64,000 nt of DNA. It comes from an uncultured Paracoccaceae bacterium (lineage in GTDB: Bacteria; Pseudomonadota; Alphaproteobacteria; Rhodobacterales; Rhodobacteraceae). Both the position numbers and the translations under genes were made by a program. Below, piece by piece: positions 21,485-32,647 of the stretch. Under the pieces are notes generated by a model. It had not been told where the DNA came from and searched no databases. It saw only the letters and a program-made list of their open reading frames with translations. How positions within the stretch are numbered: position 1 is the first letter of the stretch; each line of letters starts with the position of its first letter. The stretch is from positions 386,208 to 450,207 of the forward strand of contig CANMEQ010000001.1 in NCBI GenBank assembly GCA_947497065.1, in the 5' to 3' direction.

Positions 21485-21919
21485 ATGTCAGGTTTAACGA
21501 TTGGTGATTTGTCGGCGCGCACAGGGCTGAGTGTTTCGGCTATTCGGTTTTATGAGACCCATGGGATTGTGCATCCGGTGCGCAATGCGGGCGGGCATCG
21601 GCGGTTCGGGGCGCATGATTTGCGGCGCTTGTCGTTTGCGATGATCGCGCAGAAGCTGGGGGTGTCTTTGGCGCAAATTGCTGAACAAATGGCGCATTTG
21701 CCGGTGCATCGGGCCCCGAGCAAGGCGGATTGGACACGGATTTCCGAAGGGATGCGCGATGATTTGAATGCGCGGATTGGGGTGTTGGAGCGGTTGCGGG
21801 ACAATCTGGATGGCTGCATCGGATGCGGGTGTTTGTCGCTGGAGGCGTGTCGGTTGTATAATCCGCAGGATGCTGTGGCGGCCGATGGGGCAGGCCCGCG
21901 GACGTTGATCGCCGATTGA
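21485..21919 (+). CDS. soxR: Redox-sensitive MerR-family activator SoxR
   Basis: A 144-residue MerR regulator. The winged-helix N-terminus LTIGDLSARTGLSVSAIRFYE is followed by a dimerisation helix and the [2Fe-2S] ligand set C-x2-C-x-C-x5-C in CIGCGCLSLEAC (about residues 118-129), the hallmark of SoxR. It senses redox-cycling compounds. ATG at 21485 is supported by AGAGGA upstream and by the family start. No soxS is adjacent, as usual outside enterics. Confidence 0.94.
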   Translation: MSGLTIGDLSARTGLSVSAIRFYETHGIVHPVRNAGGHRRFGAHDLRRLSFAMIAQKLGVSLAQIAEQMAHLPVHRAPSKADWTRISEGMRDDLNARIGVLERLRDNLDGCIGCGCLSLEACRLYNPQDAVAADGAGPRTLIAD

Positions 21920-21950
21920 CAGGGCTGCGCAACGCAGGTCACGTGGGCGC

Positions 21951-23132
21951 ATGAAATTATCACATCGCATCACACATTTGACCCCTTCTGGTTCCGACGG
22001 ATGGGAAATCTTTTACAAAGCGCGCGCCCTGAAAGCGGCGGGCCACGATATCACCGAGCTGACGATTGGTGAGCATGACATTCGCACGCATCCATCGATT
22101 TTGGGCGCGATGAACACGGCAGCGCTGGGCGGGCATACGGGCTATGCCATGGTGCCGGGGATTGCAGAGCTGCGCGCGGCTGTTGCGGCGCGGATTGAGG
22201 CGCGGACGGCTGTGCCGACCACGGCGGACAATATTATGATCACGCCCGGTGGGCAGTCGGCCTTGTTTGCGAGCCATCACGCTGTTTTGGATGAAGGGGA
22301 TGTGGCGCTGTTTGTGGACCCCTATTATGCCACCTACCCCGGTACGATCCGCGGTGTGGGCGGGGTTCCGAAATCGGTGCCGGCCTATCCAGAAAACGGG
22401 TTTCAGCCGCAGGCGGCGGATATTGCCGCTGTGGCCGAGGGCGCCAAAAGCCTGTTGATCAACACGCCAAACAATCCAACCGGTGCAGTTTATACGCGCG
22501 AGACGTTGGAGGCGATTGCCCAGACCTGTCGCGACCACGATTTGTGGCTGATTTCTGATGAAGTTTACGACACCCAGTTGTGGGCGGGAGAGCATATCAG
22601 CCCGCGCGCGTTGGACGGCATGGCGGAGCGAACCTTGGTTGTTGGGTCCATGTCCAAAAGCCACGCAATGACGGGGTCGCGTGTGGGATGGATCTGCGGC
22701 CCTGAGGCGGTGATTGCTCATTTGATCAATCTGGCGACCCATACGACCTATGGGGTTCCGGGGTATATTCAGGAGGCGGCGCTTTTTGCGCTGGGCGAAG
22801 GGGCCGCGTTGGAGGATGAGGTTTCTGCCCCGTTCAAACGCAGACGCGCGATCACGGAGCGGGTTTTGGCCGGGCAAAACGTGGTGAAGGCCAGCCCAAT
22901 TCAGGGGGCGATGTATGCCATGCTGGATGTGCGAGCCACGGGGCTGTCGGGCGAGGCGTTTGCCCATGAGCTGCTCGAGACGCACCATATTGCCACGATG
23001 CCAGGTGAGAGCTTTGGCAAAGCGGGTGCAGGCCATGTGCGGGTCGCGATGACGATTGAGGACGAGAGATATGCGGGGGCGCTGGAGACATTGATTGCGT
23101 TTGCCTCAACGAAGGCGGGCGTGTCTGCCTAG
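21951..23132 (+). CDS. Class I/II PLP-dependent aminotransferase
   Basis: A 393-residue fold-type I aminotransferase. NTPNNPTGAVY (about residues 173-183) and SMSKSHAMTGSRVGW (Lys of the internal aldimine, near 236) are present. The amino acid substrate cannot be assigned from sequence alone. It lies 31 bp after soxR in the same direction but need not share its role. A second, distant aminotransferase is at 41375. Confidence 0.88.
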   Translation: MKLSHRITHLTPSGSDGWEIFYKARALKAAGHDITELTIGEHDIRTHPSILGAMNTAALGGHTGYAMVPGIAELRAAVAARIEARTAVPTTADNIMITPGGQSALFASHHAVLDEGDVALFVDPYYATYPGTIRGVGGVPKSVPAYPENGFQPQAADIAAVAEGAKSLLINTPNNPTGAVYTRETLEAIAQTCRDHDLWLISDEVYDTQLWAGEHISPRALDGMAERTLVVGSMSKSHAMTGSRVGWICGPEAVIAHLINLATHTTYGVPGYIQEAALFALGEGAALEDEVSAPFKRRRAITERVLAGQNVVKASPIQGAMYAMLDVRATGLSGEAFAHELLETHHIATMPGESFGKAGAGHVRVAMTIEDERYAGALETLIAFASTKAGVSA

Positions 23133-23172
23133 GGGATCGGGGGCGAAGGCCCTGCCCTGAGCATAATGCATT

Positions 23173-23212
23173 TCTTTAAAAAACAAACGGCGCATCTGGG
23201 ATCAGATGCGCC
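23173..23212 (-). terminator. Rho-independent terminator of the beta-barrel gene
   Basis: GGCGCATCTG (23189-23198) and CAGATGCGCC (23203-23212) form a perfect 10-bp stem with a 4-base loop. On the minus strand it is followed by GTTTGTTTTTT. It lies 57 bp after the beta-barrel stop and also sits after the convergent aminotransferase. Confidence 0.85.
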
Positions 23213-23268
23213 GCCTGCTGTGTGAGTGGTCTGGCCCAAGTGGCCGCCAAGCTTAGAATTCGTATGGT

Positions 23269-23880
23269 TTAGAATTCGTAAGCCACGCGGACGGAGGCTG
23301 TTGTGGCGTCGAGGTCGAGGCCTGCACCGTCGAAGTCATCAAATTCGTGCTGGAGGATTTCGCCACCTACACGGATGTTGTCGGTATAGGCATAATCGAG
23401 ACCTACGCCGTAGACAGCGCCTGTGTCGTCGCCATCAAAGCCTGCACCTGTGTTCAGCTGGGCGATACCGGCTGTGACGTAGGGCAAGAATTGACCGGCA
23501 TCGTAACCGGCGCGGATTTTGGCGCGTGTTACGCTGTCGACGTCGATGCCGGCATCGGCAACGTCAAAACCGGAAACTTCGAGTTCGCCACCCAAGACGA
23601 AGGAGCCAAAGTCGTAGTCGTAACCACCGTGGACACCGTATGTGACACCGTCGTCGTCGAAGGCATCGGCGTCTTCAGAGACGTCGGCATAGCCCAACGA
23701 GCCACCGACATAACCGCCTGTCCAATCGTTGGTCTGCACTACAGGTACGACCACTGGAGCGACGGGTGTGACCTCGGCGATAGGCTCGTCGAGGTTGCCT
23801 GCTGTTGCGGATGTGGCACCTGCAACCATGATAGCTGCTGCGACTGTTGCTGCTGATGATTTGAACGCTTTACGTTTCAT
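23269..23880 (-). CDS. Outer membrane beta-barrel protein
   Basis: A 203-residue secreted protein starting MKRKAFKSSAATVAAAIMVAG, with a signal peptide cleaved near residue 27 (ATA-G). It then shows alternating aromatic/glycine strands (WTGGYVGGSLGYA, YGVHGGYDYDFGSFVLGGELEV, YVTAGIAQL) ending in Phe (VRVAYEF), the usual BAM-recognised C-terminus. It resembles the OmpA-like/Omp25-type porin family (OMP_b-brl). The mature part is rich in Asp and Gly and very acidic. AAGGA precedes the ATG at 23880. A monocistronic gene with its own terminator. Confidence 0.85.
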   Translation of the reverse strand: MKRKAFKSSAATVAAAIMVAGATSATAGNLDEPIAEVTPVAPVVVPVVQTNDWTGGYVGGSLGYADVSEDADAFDDDGVTYGVHGGYDYDFGSFVLGGELEVSGFDVADAGIDVDSVTRAKIRAGYDAGQFLPYVTAGIAQLNTGAGFDGDDTGAVYGVGLDYAYTDNIRVGGEILQHEFDDFDGAGLDLDATTASVRVAYEF

Positions 23881-24287
23881 TTTAATAATCCTTGTCGATG
23901 TGTTTTGAGCAACCCAAATGATCGCTCTCTTGACGGGGAGAGAACGCGGGTTGGGGCGTTCGGTTCCATGAAATTTTTCGGATTTTTTGCGAGTGGGTCT
24001 GCGGATGCGGTTTTTCGCGCAACCACTGCGCGACAATCAGCCTATTTGAAAACAAACACTAATTTGTGAGCGCGCGAGAAAGTGTCGGAGCGCGAGGTTC
24101 AAAAACGACCACAGGTCGCAATTGGAAAAGACCATTTCGATTCGTGCGGCAAAAGTCAGCGTATGACACGTGAAATTCGGTACAAAAGACATCTGTTTAC
24201 CATTGGGGCCCGCCGTGGACGTGCGGCCCGTGGACGGCCCTGTTTGTCGTAAATTCCAACGACACTTTTCACAACAGGACCACGATT
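23881..24287. other. 407-bp divergent intergenic region between beta-barrel gene and mttB-like gene
   Basis: No gene or small ORF with a ribosome site is seen. An inverted repeat CGCGCA-N5-TGCGCG lies at 24016-24032. Promoters for both divergent genes must lie here; none matches consensus clearly. An imperfect repeat of CGTGGACG around 24212-24236 is of unknown meaning. Confidence 0.5.
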
Positions 24288-25850
24288 ATGACCGATACTG
24301 CCACACAGCCCCGCCCTGCCCGCCGTTCTGCCCGTTCCGGTGGGCGCGCCGCCCGCCATGCCGCCCGATCTGCGCCGCTGACCTCTGATATGCGCCCGAT
24401 CCGGCCTGGGTTGTCCGGTGGGTTTTACAAGCCGATGTCCGATGCGGATGTTTTAAAAATTCACGAGGCGGCGTTGACCGCGCTAGAGACCATTGGTCTG
24501 GCGGATGCGCCGCAGTCTGGCATTGATATTTTGACCGGCGCTGGTGCTATTTTGGGGGATGACGGACGGATCCGGTTTCCGCGGGCATTGGTCGAGGACA
24601 TGTTGGCGGTGGCCTGCAAGGACCTGACATTGTCGGCCCGCGATCCGCGCCATGATTTGGATTTGTCCGGCACGCGGGTGCATTACGGCACGGCCGGCGC
24701 GGCGGTGAATGTTGTTGATGTTTTGGGCAATGATTACCGGGAGAGCACCCTGCAGGACCTGTTTGATGCGGCGCGTATCACCGACACTTTGGACAACGTG
24801 CATTTCTTGCAGCGGCCCATGGTGGCACGGGATATTCTGGACAATCTGGAGATGGATTTAAACACGGTCTATGCCTGTTCTGCAGGCACGACCAAACATA
24901 TCGGCACGTCGTTTTCAGACCCGAGCCATGTGCCCGATTGTCTTGAGATGTTGTATATGATTGCGGGCGGCGAGGATAAATTTCGCGCGCGGCCGTTCAT
25001 GAGCAATTCGAACTGTTTTGTGGTTCCGCCCATGAAATTTGCCACGGAATCTTGCGAGACGATGGAGATGTGTATTCGGGGCGGCATGCCGGTGTTGCTG
25101 TTGTCTGCGGGGATGTCAGGTGCCACGGCGCCTTCGACCACCGCAGGTGCGATTGTGCAGGCGGTGGCGGAATGTTTGGCCGGTGTGGTGTATGTGAATG
25201 CCATGGCGCCCGGCCATCCGGCGATTTTCGGGACATGGCCGTTTGGCTTGGATTTACGCACGGGTGCGATGACTGTGGGCTCTGGCGAGCAGGCTTTGCT
25301 GACGGCGGGCTGTGCGCAGATGCATGCGTTTTACGGACTGCCCGGTGGGGCTGCGGGCGGTGCGTCTGACAGTAAAATGCCGGATATGCAGGCCGGTTGG
25401 GAGCAGATGTGTTCCAATGTGATGGCCGGTTTGGCGGGCTGCAATATGGTGTATGAAGCCGCTGGTATGCATGCGTCGTTGCTGGGGTTTTGTTTGGAGA
25501 GCCTGATTTTGAGCGATGATCTGATTGGTCAGGCGCTGCGCTGTGTGCGCGGGATTGAGGTGGATGATGAAACCATGGCGCTGGATCAGATGCGCGAGGT
25601 GTGTATCGGGGGTCCGGGGCATTATTTGGGCACGGACCGCACGCTGAGCCATATGGAGCGCGATTGCGTCTACCCTGCTTTGGGGAACCGGATGAGCCCG
25701 AAAGAATGGGCGGAAAATGATCGGCCTAATTTGATTGAGAATGCGGTCACCAAGAAGGAAGCGATTTTGGCCAGCCCCTCTGCTGCACGGTTTGATCCTG
25801 CACTGGATGCGGCGCTGCGGGCGCGGTTCAACATTCATTTGCCAGAGTGA
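24288..25850 (+). CDS. Trimethylamine methyltransferase (MttB) family protein, non-pyrrolysine type
   Basis: A 520-residue TIM-barrel methyltransferase of the MttB superfamily. The N-terminal 35 residues are Arg/Ala-rich (ARRSARSGGRAARHAARSA), as in alphaproteobacterial members, and the core runs from IRPGLSGGFYKPMSD to the end. No internal amber codon interrupts the frame, so it lacks the pyrrolysine of archaeal MttB. Characterised non-Pyl members demethylate glycine betaine, proline betaine or carnitine to a corrinoid protein; the substrate here is unknown. The partner corrinoid protein and methyl-THF transferase are not in the window, but an activase is at 2353. ACAGGA lies upstream of ATG. 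Confidence 0.88.
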   Translation: MTDTATQPRPARRSARSGGRAARHAARSAPLTSDMRPIRPGLSGGFYKPMSDADVLKIHEAALTALETIGLADAPQSGIDILTGAGAILGDDGRIRFPRALVEDMLAVACKDLTLSARDPRHDLDLSGTRVHYGTAGAAVNVVDVLGNDYRESTLQDLFDAARITDTLDNVHFLQRPMVARDILDNLEMDLNTVYACSAGTTKHIGTSFSDPSHVPDCLEMLYMIAGGEDKFRARPFMSNSNCFVVPPMKFATESCETMEMCIRGGMPVLLLSAGMSGATAPSTTAGAIVQAVAECLAGVVYVNAMAPGHPAIFGTWPFGLDLRTGAMTVGSGEQALLTAGCAQMHAFYGLPGGAAGGASDSKMPDMQAGWEQMCSNVMAGLAGCNMVYEAAGMHASLLGFCLESLILSDDLIGQALRCVRGIEVDDETMALDQMREVCIGGPGHYLGTDRTLSHMERDCVYPALGNRMSPKEWAENDRPNLIENAVTKKEAILASPSAARFDPALDAALRARFNIHLPE

Positions 25851-25868
25851 AACATGGGTGAATGTTGA

Positions 25869-25898
25869 GCAGGTTCGGGGGCTGAGCCCCGGGCCTGC
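25869..25898. terminator. Hairpin between convergent mttB-like gene and anmK
   Basis: CGGGG (25876-25880) pairs with CCCCG (25887-25891) around GCTGAG. The stem continues as GCAGG with CCTGC across a two-base internal loop. No T-run follows, so it may be a weak or Rho-assisted bidirectional terminator. Confidence 0.4.
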
Positions 25899-25970
25899 GG
25901 CGCTTTCGGTGGGGTTAAGTCATTTGACACGACAGGCGAAGTAAACGGCTTCGGTCGTATTGATATTCCA

Positions 25971-27077
25971 TCATTCAGGCGCGGACACGGTGCCGCCGCC
26001 AATTGCGGCGGCCACGCCTGTCGTGCCGGGGGCGCTGGTGGGGAGGCCTTTGGCGACGCGCACGGCGAGATAGGCGAAGGCTTGGGCTTCGAGCATGTCG
26101 CCATCGAACCCTGCGTCTTCGATCGGCACGACGGTGCCGTCTGTTGAGGCTGCGATCATCCCCATCAAGGTCGGGTTCAATCGCCCGCCCCCCGTGACCA
26201 GAATTTTATGCGGCGGCTGTGGGCACAGGGTGATGCCTTGAGCGACAGACGCGGCGCAGGCCATGGTTAAAGTGGCCGCGGCATCGGCGAGGTCGAGACC
26301 CGCTGTGGCGGTGGTGAGTTTGGTAAACGCATCACGGTCGAGGGATTTGGGCGCCATGCGGAAGAAATAAGGATGGTTGAGGAAGTCTGAGAGGATCGCC
26401 TCGTCCACTGTGCCAGTGGCGGCGGTTGCACCGTCCTCATCAAAGGCCTGCCCTGTGCGCGCCATCATCAGGTCGTTGAGGGGGGCATTGGCGGGGCCTG
26501 TGTCGAAGGCCAAAAGCGCGCCTTCGGTTTCGGGGCGCGGTTGGGTCGGGTCGATCCAGGTGAGGTTGCCCACACCGCCAAGGTTGAGGATGGCCACGGG
26601 GGCTGTGGCCTGCATGTGTTTTGCGAGGGCAAAGTGGAAGAACGGTGCCAGCGGTGCCCCCTCGCCGCCCATCTGCACATCCGCCGAGCGGAAATCCCAG
26701 ACAACTGGTTTGCCCAGCACGGCCGCCAAAACCGCGCCATCGCCCGCCTGATGGGTGCGCGGCGTGCCAAGGGTGCCTTGGGGATCGTGGGCCAAGGTTT
26801 GACCATGAAAGCCCACCAATTCGGCCTGCGTGAACGGGGACAGGGCCTGCGCGTGGACGGTTTCGATCAGCTCGGACACCTCTGACACATCGTCTTCGGG
26901 CCATTTTCCAAGGGCGGATTTCAACAGGGCGCGCTGGGCGTCGGTGTAGGGCCGAAAGCTGCTGGGGCCGAATTCGAACACCTCATGGCCGTCGGTCACG
27001 ATTTCGGCGGCATCCACCCCATCCAGGGAGGTGCCCGACATGGCACCGACAACACGACAACGATCCGTTTTCAACAT
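25971..27077 (-). CDS. anmK: Anhydro-N-acetylmuramic acid kinase
   Basis: A 368-residue ASKHA-fold kinase with [14 protein letters not shown] (residues 11-24) and [11 protein letters not shown], the family hallmarks. It phosphorylates and opens anhydroMurNAc released from peptidoglycan recycling to give MurNAc-6-phosphate. The ATG at 27077 is preceded by AAAGAG. It is divergent from tyrS by 61 bp, a pairing I believe is common in Rhodobacterales. No other recycling gene is adjacent. Confidence 0.95.
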   Translation of the reverse strand: MLKTDRCRVVGAMSGTSLDGVDAAEIVTDGHEVFEFGPSSFRPYTDAQRALLKSALGKWPEDDVSEVSELIETVHAQALSPFTQAELVGFHGQTLAHDPQGTLGTPRTHQAGDGAVLAAVLGKPVVWDFRSADVQMGGEGAPLAPFFHFALAKHMQATAPVAILNLGGVGNLTWIDPTQPRPETEGALLAFDTGPANAPLNDLMMARTGQAFDEDGATAATGTVDEAILSDFLNHPYFFRMAPKSLDRDAFTKLTTATAGLDLADAAATLTMACAASVAQGITLCPQPPHKILVTGGGRLNPTLMGMIAASTDGTVVPIEDAGFDGDMLEAQAFAYLAVRVAKGLPTSAPGTTGVAAAIGGGTVSAPE

Positions 27078-27138
27078 GCTCTTTCCCTTGGCACGAGAGG
27101 CTTCTATAGACTGGGACAAACGATAACAGGACGACGCT

Positions 27139-28389
27139 ATGACCTACCATCCCAAATCCGAATTCATCCGCATCATGATGGAGCGTGGCTTTTTGGCCGA
27201 TTGCACGGATTATCAAGGATTGGATGATGCGTTTTCCGAAGGCGTCGTGCCCGCCTACATTGGTTATGATGCGACGGCGCAATCGCTGCACGTGGGCCAT
27301 TTGATGAACATTATGGTGCTGCGCTGGCTGCAAAAGACCGGGCACAAGCCGATCACGTTGATGGGCGGCGGCACCACAAAGGTGGGCGATCCGTCGTTCC
27401 GCAGTGATGAGCGTCCGCTGTTGGGGCCTGAGCAGATTGATGCCAACATCAACGGGATGCAGCAGGTTTTTGCGAAATACCTGTCGTACGATGACAGTGA
27501 TACCGGCGCGATGATGCTGAACAACGCGGAATGGTTGGACCAGCTGAACTACCTCGAGTTTCTGCGCGACATCGGGAAACATTTCTCGGTGAACCGGATG
27601 CTGTCGTTTGAATCGGTGAAATCCCGGTTGGACCGCGAGCAGTCGCTGTCGTTCCTTGAGTTTAACTACATGATTTTGCAGGCCTATGATTTCCTAGAGC
27701 TGAACCGCCGCTATGGCTGTGTTTTGCAGATGGGCGGATCGGACCAGTGGGGCAATATCGTCAACGGGATCGATTTGACGCGCCGTGTGTTGGACAACCA
27801 GATTTTCGGTTTGACGACGCCGTTGCTGACCACATCTGACGGGCGCAAGATGGGGAAATCCCAAGGGGGCGCGATTTGGCTGAATGGCGATATGCTGTCG
27901 CCCTATGAATTCTGGCAGTTCTGGCGCAACACCACCGATGCGGACACGGGCAAGTTTTTGAAGATTTTCACAGAATTGTCTGTGGAGGAGTGTGATCGTT
28001 TGGGCAGCTTGGGCGGCTCTGAGATCAATGAAGCGAAGATCATTCTGGCCAATGAAGTGACCACATTGTTGCACGGGGCAGCGGCGGCTGAGGCGGCTGC
28101 GGCGACGGCGAAAGAAGTGTTCGAGAAAGGTGGCGTTGGGGATGATTTGCCCACGTTGACGTTGAGTGCTGATGAGATTGGCGATGGGGTGTCTATCGTT
28201 CAGTTGATTGTGAAATCAGGGTTGGCGGGCACCGGTAAGGCTGCGAAACGGTTGATCGCAGAAGGCGGCGCCAAGATGAATGATGCGCCGCTCACCGATG
28301 CGGGCACGATGATTTCGACGGCTGATCTGGCCGAGCCGATTAAATTGAGCGCGGGCAAGAAGCGGCACGCCTTGGTGCAGCTAGGTTAA
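27139..28389 (+). CDS. tyrS: Tyrosine--tRNA ligase
   Basis: A 416-residue TyrRS. The HIGH-type motif is HVGH (about residues 54-57) and the KMSKS-type loop reads KMGKS (about residue 238). [11 protein letters not shown] carries tyrosine-binding residues and an S4 RNA-binding domain closes the protein ([13 protein letters not shown]). It is the shorter, TyrZ-like class. Its last 9 bases overlap a minus-strand small ORF, and a strong hairpin follows. Confidence 0.96.
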   Translation: MTYHPKSEFIRIMMERGFLADCTDYQGLDDAFSEGVVPAYIGYDATAQSLHVGHLMNIMVLRWLQKTGHKPITLMGGGTTKVGDPSFRSDERPLLGPEQIDANINGMQQVFAKYLSYDDSDTGAMMLNNAEWLDQLNYLEFLRDIGKHFSVNRMLSFESVKSRLDREQSLSFLEFNYMILQAYDFLELNRRYGCVLQMGGSDQWGNIVNGIDLTRRVLDNQIFGLTTPLLTTSDGRKMGKSQGGAIWLNGDMLSPYEFWQFWRNTTDADTGKFLKIFTELSVEECDRLGSLGGSEINEAKIILANEVTTLLHGAAAAEAAAATAKEVFEKGGVGDDLPTLTLSADEIGDGVSIVQLIVKSGLAGTGKAAKRLIAEGGAKMNDAPLTDAGTMISTADLAEPIKLSAGKKRHALVQLG

Positions 28390-28491
28390 CAGCGCCAGAA
28401 CGCCACCGCCGAGCAGGGCCACGATCGCGGCAACGACAGCCGCGAGAAAGGGTGTCGGTCGGGGGGCGGGAATGTTTGGCAGATGTTTCAT
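28381..28491 (-). CDS. Small hydrophobic peptide, 36 aa, unknown
   Basis: An open frame from ATG 28491 to TAG at 28381. It begins [15 protein letters not shown] and continues with one transmembrane-like segment of Ala/Val/Leu/Gly (about residues 16-35) ending in LALLT. It is antisense to, and overlaps, the tyrS stop by 9 bases. The Pro-rich cytoplasmic head plus a single membrane span looks like a real small membrane protein, but a strong ribosome site is not evident. Function unknown. Confidence 0.45.
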   Translation of the reverse strand: MKHLPNIPAPRPTPFLAAVVAAIVALLGGGVLALLT

Positions 28492-28498
28492 GATTGTA

Positions 28499-28529
28499 TT
28501 AACCCCGCCTTAGGTAAAGGCGGGGTTAA
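28499..28529. terminator. 13-bp perfect hairpin between tyrS and the GNAT gene
   Basis: TTAACCCCGCCTT (28499-28511) and AAGGCGGGGTTAA (28517-28529) form a perfect stem with a 5-base loop. It probably terminates tyrS, though only a short T-run comes later (TTTT at 28533). Its right arm ends on the first base of the ATG at 28529, so it may also mask that start codon. Confidence 0.6.
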
Positions 28530-29335
28530 TGCGTTTTATGAGCTTGGCCTTGCAGCAATCGAAGACCTTTGCCCGCGCGCTGGAGGCTGTGGGCGTTGAT
28601 GTGGTGTCGCGCGCGCCTGTGGTGATAACGCGGCGGTTTCCGGTGCTGGGGGCTGTGCGGTTTGCCTCGCGGATTGGGATCGCGGATTTGGGGGCGCGGC
28701 CACGTTTGATCAATGCAGAGGAAGATGCGCCTGCGTGCTACTGTGCGGCGGGCTACCGCCAGATCATCACGCCTGCCCATATTGCGCGGTGGAATTTGGC
28801 GGCGCCGGACCGTGTGGGGCGGATGACGGGTACGTGGCGCAACCAGTGGCGCAAGGGGGCCCAGGCGGGGCTGCGCCTGCGCGAACAGGTGTGGCGCGGC
28901 GAGGAGCACTGGCTGTTTGCGCGCGCGGCGGAGGTGGCGCGTGCGCGCAAGTTCCGGCCCCTGCCCCACAACGTGATTGCGACCTATGCCGCCGTGGATG
29001 CGGATGCGGCGCTTTTGTTTGAAGCCTATGCCAAGGGGACGCCGGTGGCGGCCTGTTTGGTGCTGCGCCACGGGCGAGCTGCGACCTATCAGGTGGCCTG
29101 GGCCTCTGCCTTGGGCAAACACATGAACGCGCCCCGTGTTGTGTTAGCCCATGCGGCCGAGCGGCTGGCTGCGCTTGGGCATTCGAGGTTCGATTTGGGC
29201 GTCATCGACACCCAGACGGCTCCGGGTTTGGCGCGGTTCAAACTGGGGACTGGTGCAGATGTGGTGCGCCTTGGGGGGACATGGGTGCATCTGGGGCGCG
29301 CGCGCCCACTAGCCCCTGCCGCGCCAATGGCGTAA
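28529..29335 (+). CDS. GNAT/FemAB-like N-acetyltransferase family protein
   Basis: A 268-residue protein with a GNAT-like C-terminal half: YEAYAKGTPVAACLVLRHGRAATYQVAWAS followed by HAAERLAALGHSRFDLGVIDTQTAPGLARFKLGTGA, the pattern of FemAB/BioF2-like acyltransferases. Substrate unknown. Two starts are possible, ATG 28529 (touching the hairpin) or ATG 28538 (MSLALQQSKTF). It precedes the Fur-family gene by 35 bp. Confidence 0.7.
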   Translation: MRFMSLALQQSKTFARALEAVGVDVVSRAPVVITRRFPVLGAVRFASRIGIADLGARPRLINAEEDAPACYCAAGYRQIITPAHIARWNLAAPDRVGRMTGTWRNQWRKGAQAGLRLREQVWRGEEHWLFARAAEVARARKFRPLPHNVIATYAAVDADAALLFEAYAKGTPVAACLVLRHGRAATYQVAWASALGKHMNAPRVVLAHAAERLAALGHSRFDLGVIDTQTAPGLARFKLGTGADVVRLGGTWVHLGRARPLAPAAPMA

Positions 29336-29370
29336 CACCGAAAGGGCAAGACAACGACAACAGGCCCGCC

Positions 29371-29793
29371 ATGACCGAAAGCATCCTTCACCGCTGCGAA
29401 ACAAAGGGCCTGCGCCTGACCGATCAACGCCGCACGATCGCGGGCGTTTTGGAATCGTCTGACGATCATCCCGATGTGGAAGAATTATACGCCCGCGCCT
29501 CTGCCGCTGATCCGCGTATTTCGTTGGCGACGGTGTACCGGACGGTGAAGCTGTTTGAAGAGGCCGGAATTCTGGAGAAACACGATTTTGGCGATGGGCG
29601 CGCGCGCTATGAAACGGCGGGCGGCGAGCATCATGACCATCTGATTGATCTGCAATCGGGGGATGTGATCGAATTTATTGATGCCGAGATTGAGGCCCTG
29701 CAAGAGCGGATTGCCGAGAAGCTGGGCTATGAGCTCAAGGGGCACCGTTTGGAATTATACGGTGTGAAAAAGGACCACTCCAATGACAGTTAA
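29371..29793 (+). CDS. fur: Fur-family metal-responsive regulator (Fur/Mur)
   Basis: A 140-residue Fur-family protein. The winged helix includes ISLATVYRTVKLFEEAGIL (residues 49-67) and the metal region is YETAGGEHHDHLIDLQSGDVIEF. The CxxC structural zinc pair seen in E. coli Fur after HHDHL is replaced by DLQSG. This is usual for alphaproteobacterial Fur/Mur, several of which sense manganese rather than iron, so the metal is uncertain. The start MTESILHRCETKGLRLTDQR is the family start. Confidence 0.87.
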   Translation: MTESILHRCETKGLRLTDQRRTIAGVLESSDDHPDVEELYARASAADPRISLATVYRTVKLFEEAGILEKHDFGDGRARYETAGGEHHDHLIDLQSGDVIEFIDAEIEALQERIAEKLGYELKGHRLELYGVKKDHSNDS

Positions 29794-29826
29794 TGCCCCA
29801 CATCTGCCCCAAACGGATTGTTTTTG

Positions 29827-32048
<2,222 letters not shown>

Positions 32049-32076
32049 GTCTTAGGACTTACGTTTGAAAAATTGT

Positions 32077-32106
32077 AAAAGGCCCTCGTATGTTCGGGGG
32101 CCTTTT
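32077..32106 (+). terminator. Rho-independent terminator of eno
   Basis: AAAAGGCCC pairs with GGGCCTTTT around an 11-12 base loop, giving a stem that runs into the T-run TTTT. It lies 29 bp after the eno stop. Confidence 0.85.
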
Positions 32107-32144
32107 GTGTTGGAGCGCCTGATGTTTCAGCTTAGACATGGGAT

Positions 32145-32567
32145 ATGACAGCTGAAGACTTGATCAAAGCGCTCGCGTTAGCGCCCCATCCTGAAGGTGG
32201 ATTTTACCGTCAGACCTGGGTTGATGAGACCGCGGCGGGACGTGCCCACGGGACATGCATTTATTTTCTACTGACGGCTGGGAAGCCCAGCCATTGGCAC
32301 CGCGTCGATGCGGTTGAGATTTGGCACTACTATGCGGGTGCTCCCCTCACCTTGAAACTGGCCGAAACCGAAAGCGCGGCCCGTCAGGACGTTGTGTTGG
32401 GGCCTGATATTTTGCAGGGTGAGCGGCCGCAGGGCATTGTGCCAAAAGACTGGTGGCAAGCCGCCGAAACCACCGGGGATTGGACATTGGTGGGTTGCAC
32501 CGTAAGTCCCGGTTTTGATTTCGACGGCTTCACGCTGGCGCCCGAAGGCTTTGATATTCCGCTTTAG
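32145..32567 (+). CDS. Cupin family protein (DUF985)
   Basis: A 140-residue single cupin barrel. HPEGGFYRQTW at the N-terminus and SHWHRVDAVEIWHYYAGAPL (metal-type His and Glu) are typical of the DUF985/cupin_5 family. Enzymatic role not established. It is a short single gene between the eno terminator and a convergent small ORF that shares 4 bp with its stop. Confidence 0.85.
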   Translation: MTAEDLIKALALAPHPEGGFYRQTWVDETAAGRAHGTCIYFLLTAGKPSHWHRVDAVEIWHYYAGAPLTLKLAETESAARQDVVLGPDILQGERPQGIVPKDWWQAAETTGDWTLVGCTVSPGFDFDGFTLAPEGFDIPL

Positions 32568-32647
32568 GTCAGAAGCACTGAAGCGGCGATGCCCCATGTT
32601 CCCATGAGGGCTGCGAATGCGATGGCGGTTGATGCGAGAACTTTCAT
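32564..32647 (-). CDS. Small hydrophobic peptide, 27 aa, unknown
   Basis: An open frame ATG 32647 to TAA 32564, starting MKVLASTAIAFAALMGTWG and ending ASVLLT. It has an excellent ribosome site (GGAAAGGA about 9 bases upstream), Lys at position 2 and one hydrophobic stretch, either a membrane anchor or a signal-like peptide. It overlaps the cupin stop by 4 bp. Together with the 28381 peptide it suggests a class of small membrane proteins missed by length cut-offs. Function unknown. Confidence 0.55.
   Translation of the reverse strand: MKVLASTAIAFAALMGTWGIAASVLLT

Noticed and set aside
24288-25850. Pyrrolysine-containing MttB
   Set aside because: The frame is uninterrupted by TAG to its natural end, so it belongs to the non-pyrrolysine branch.
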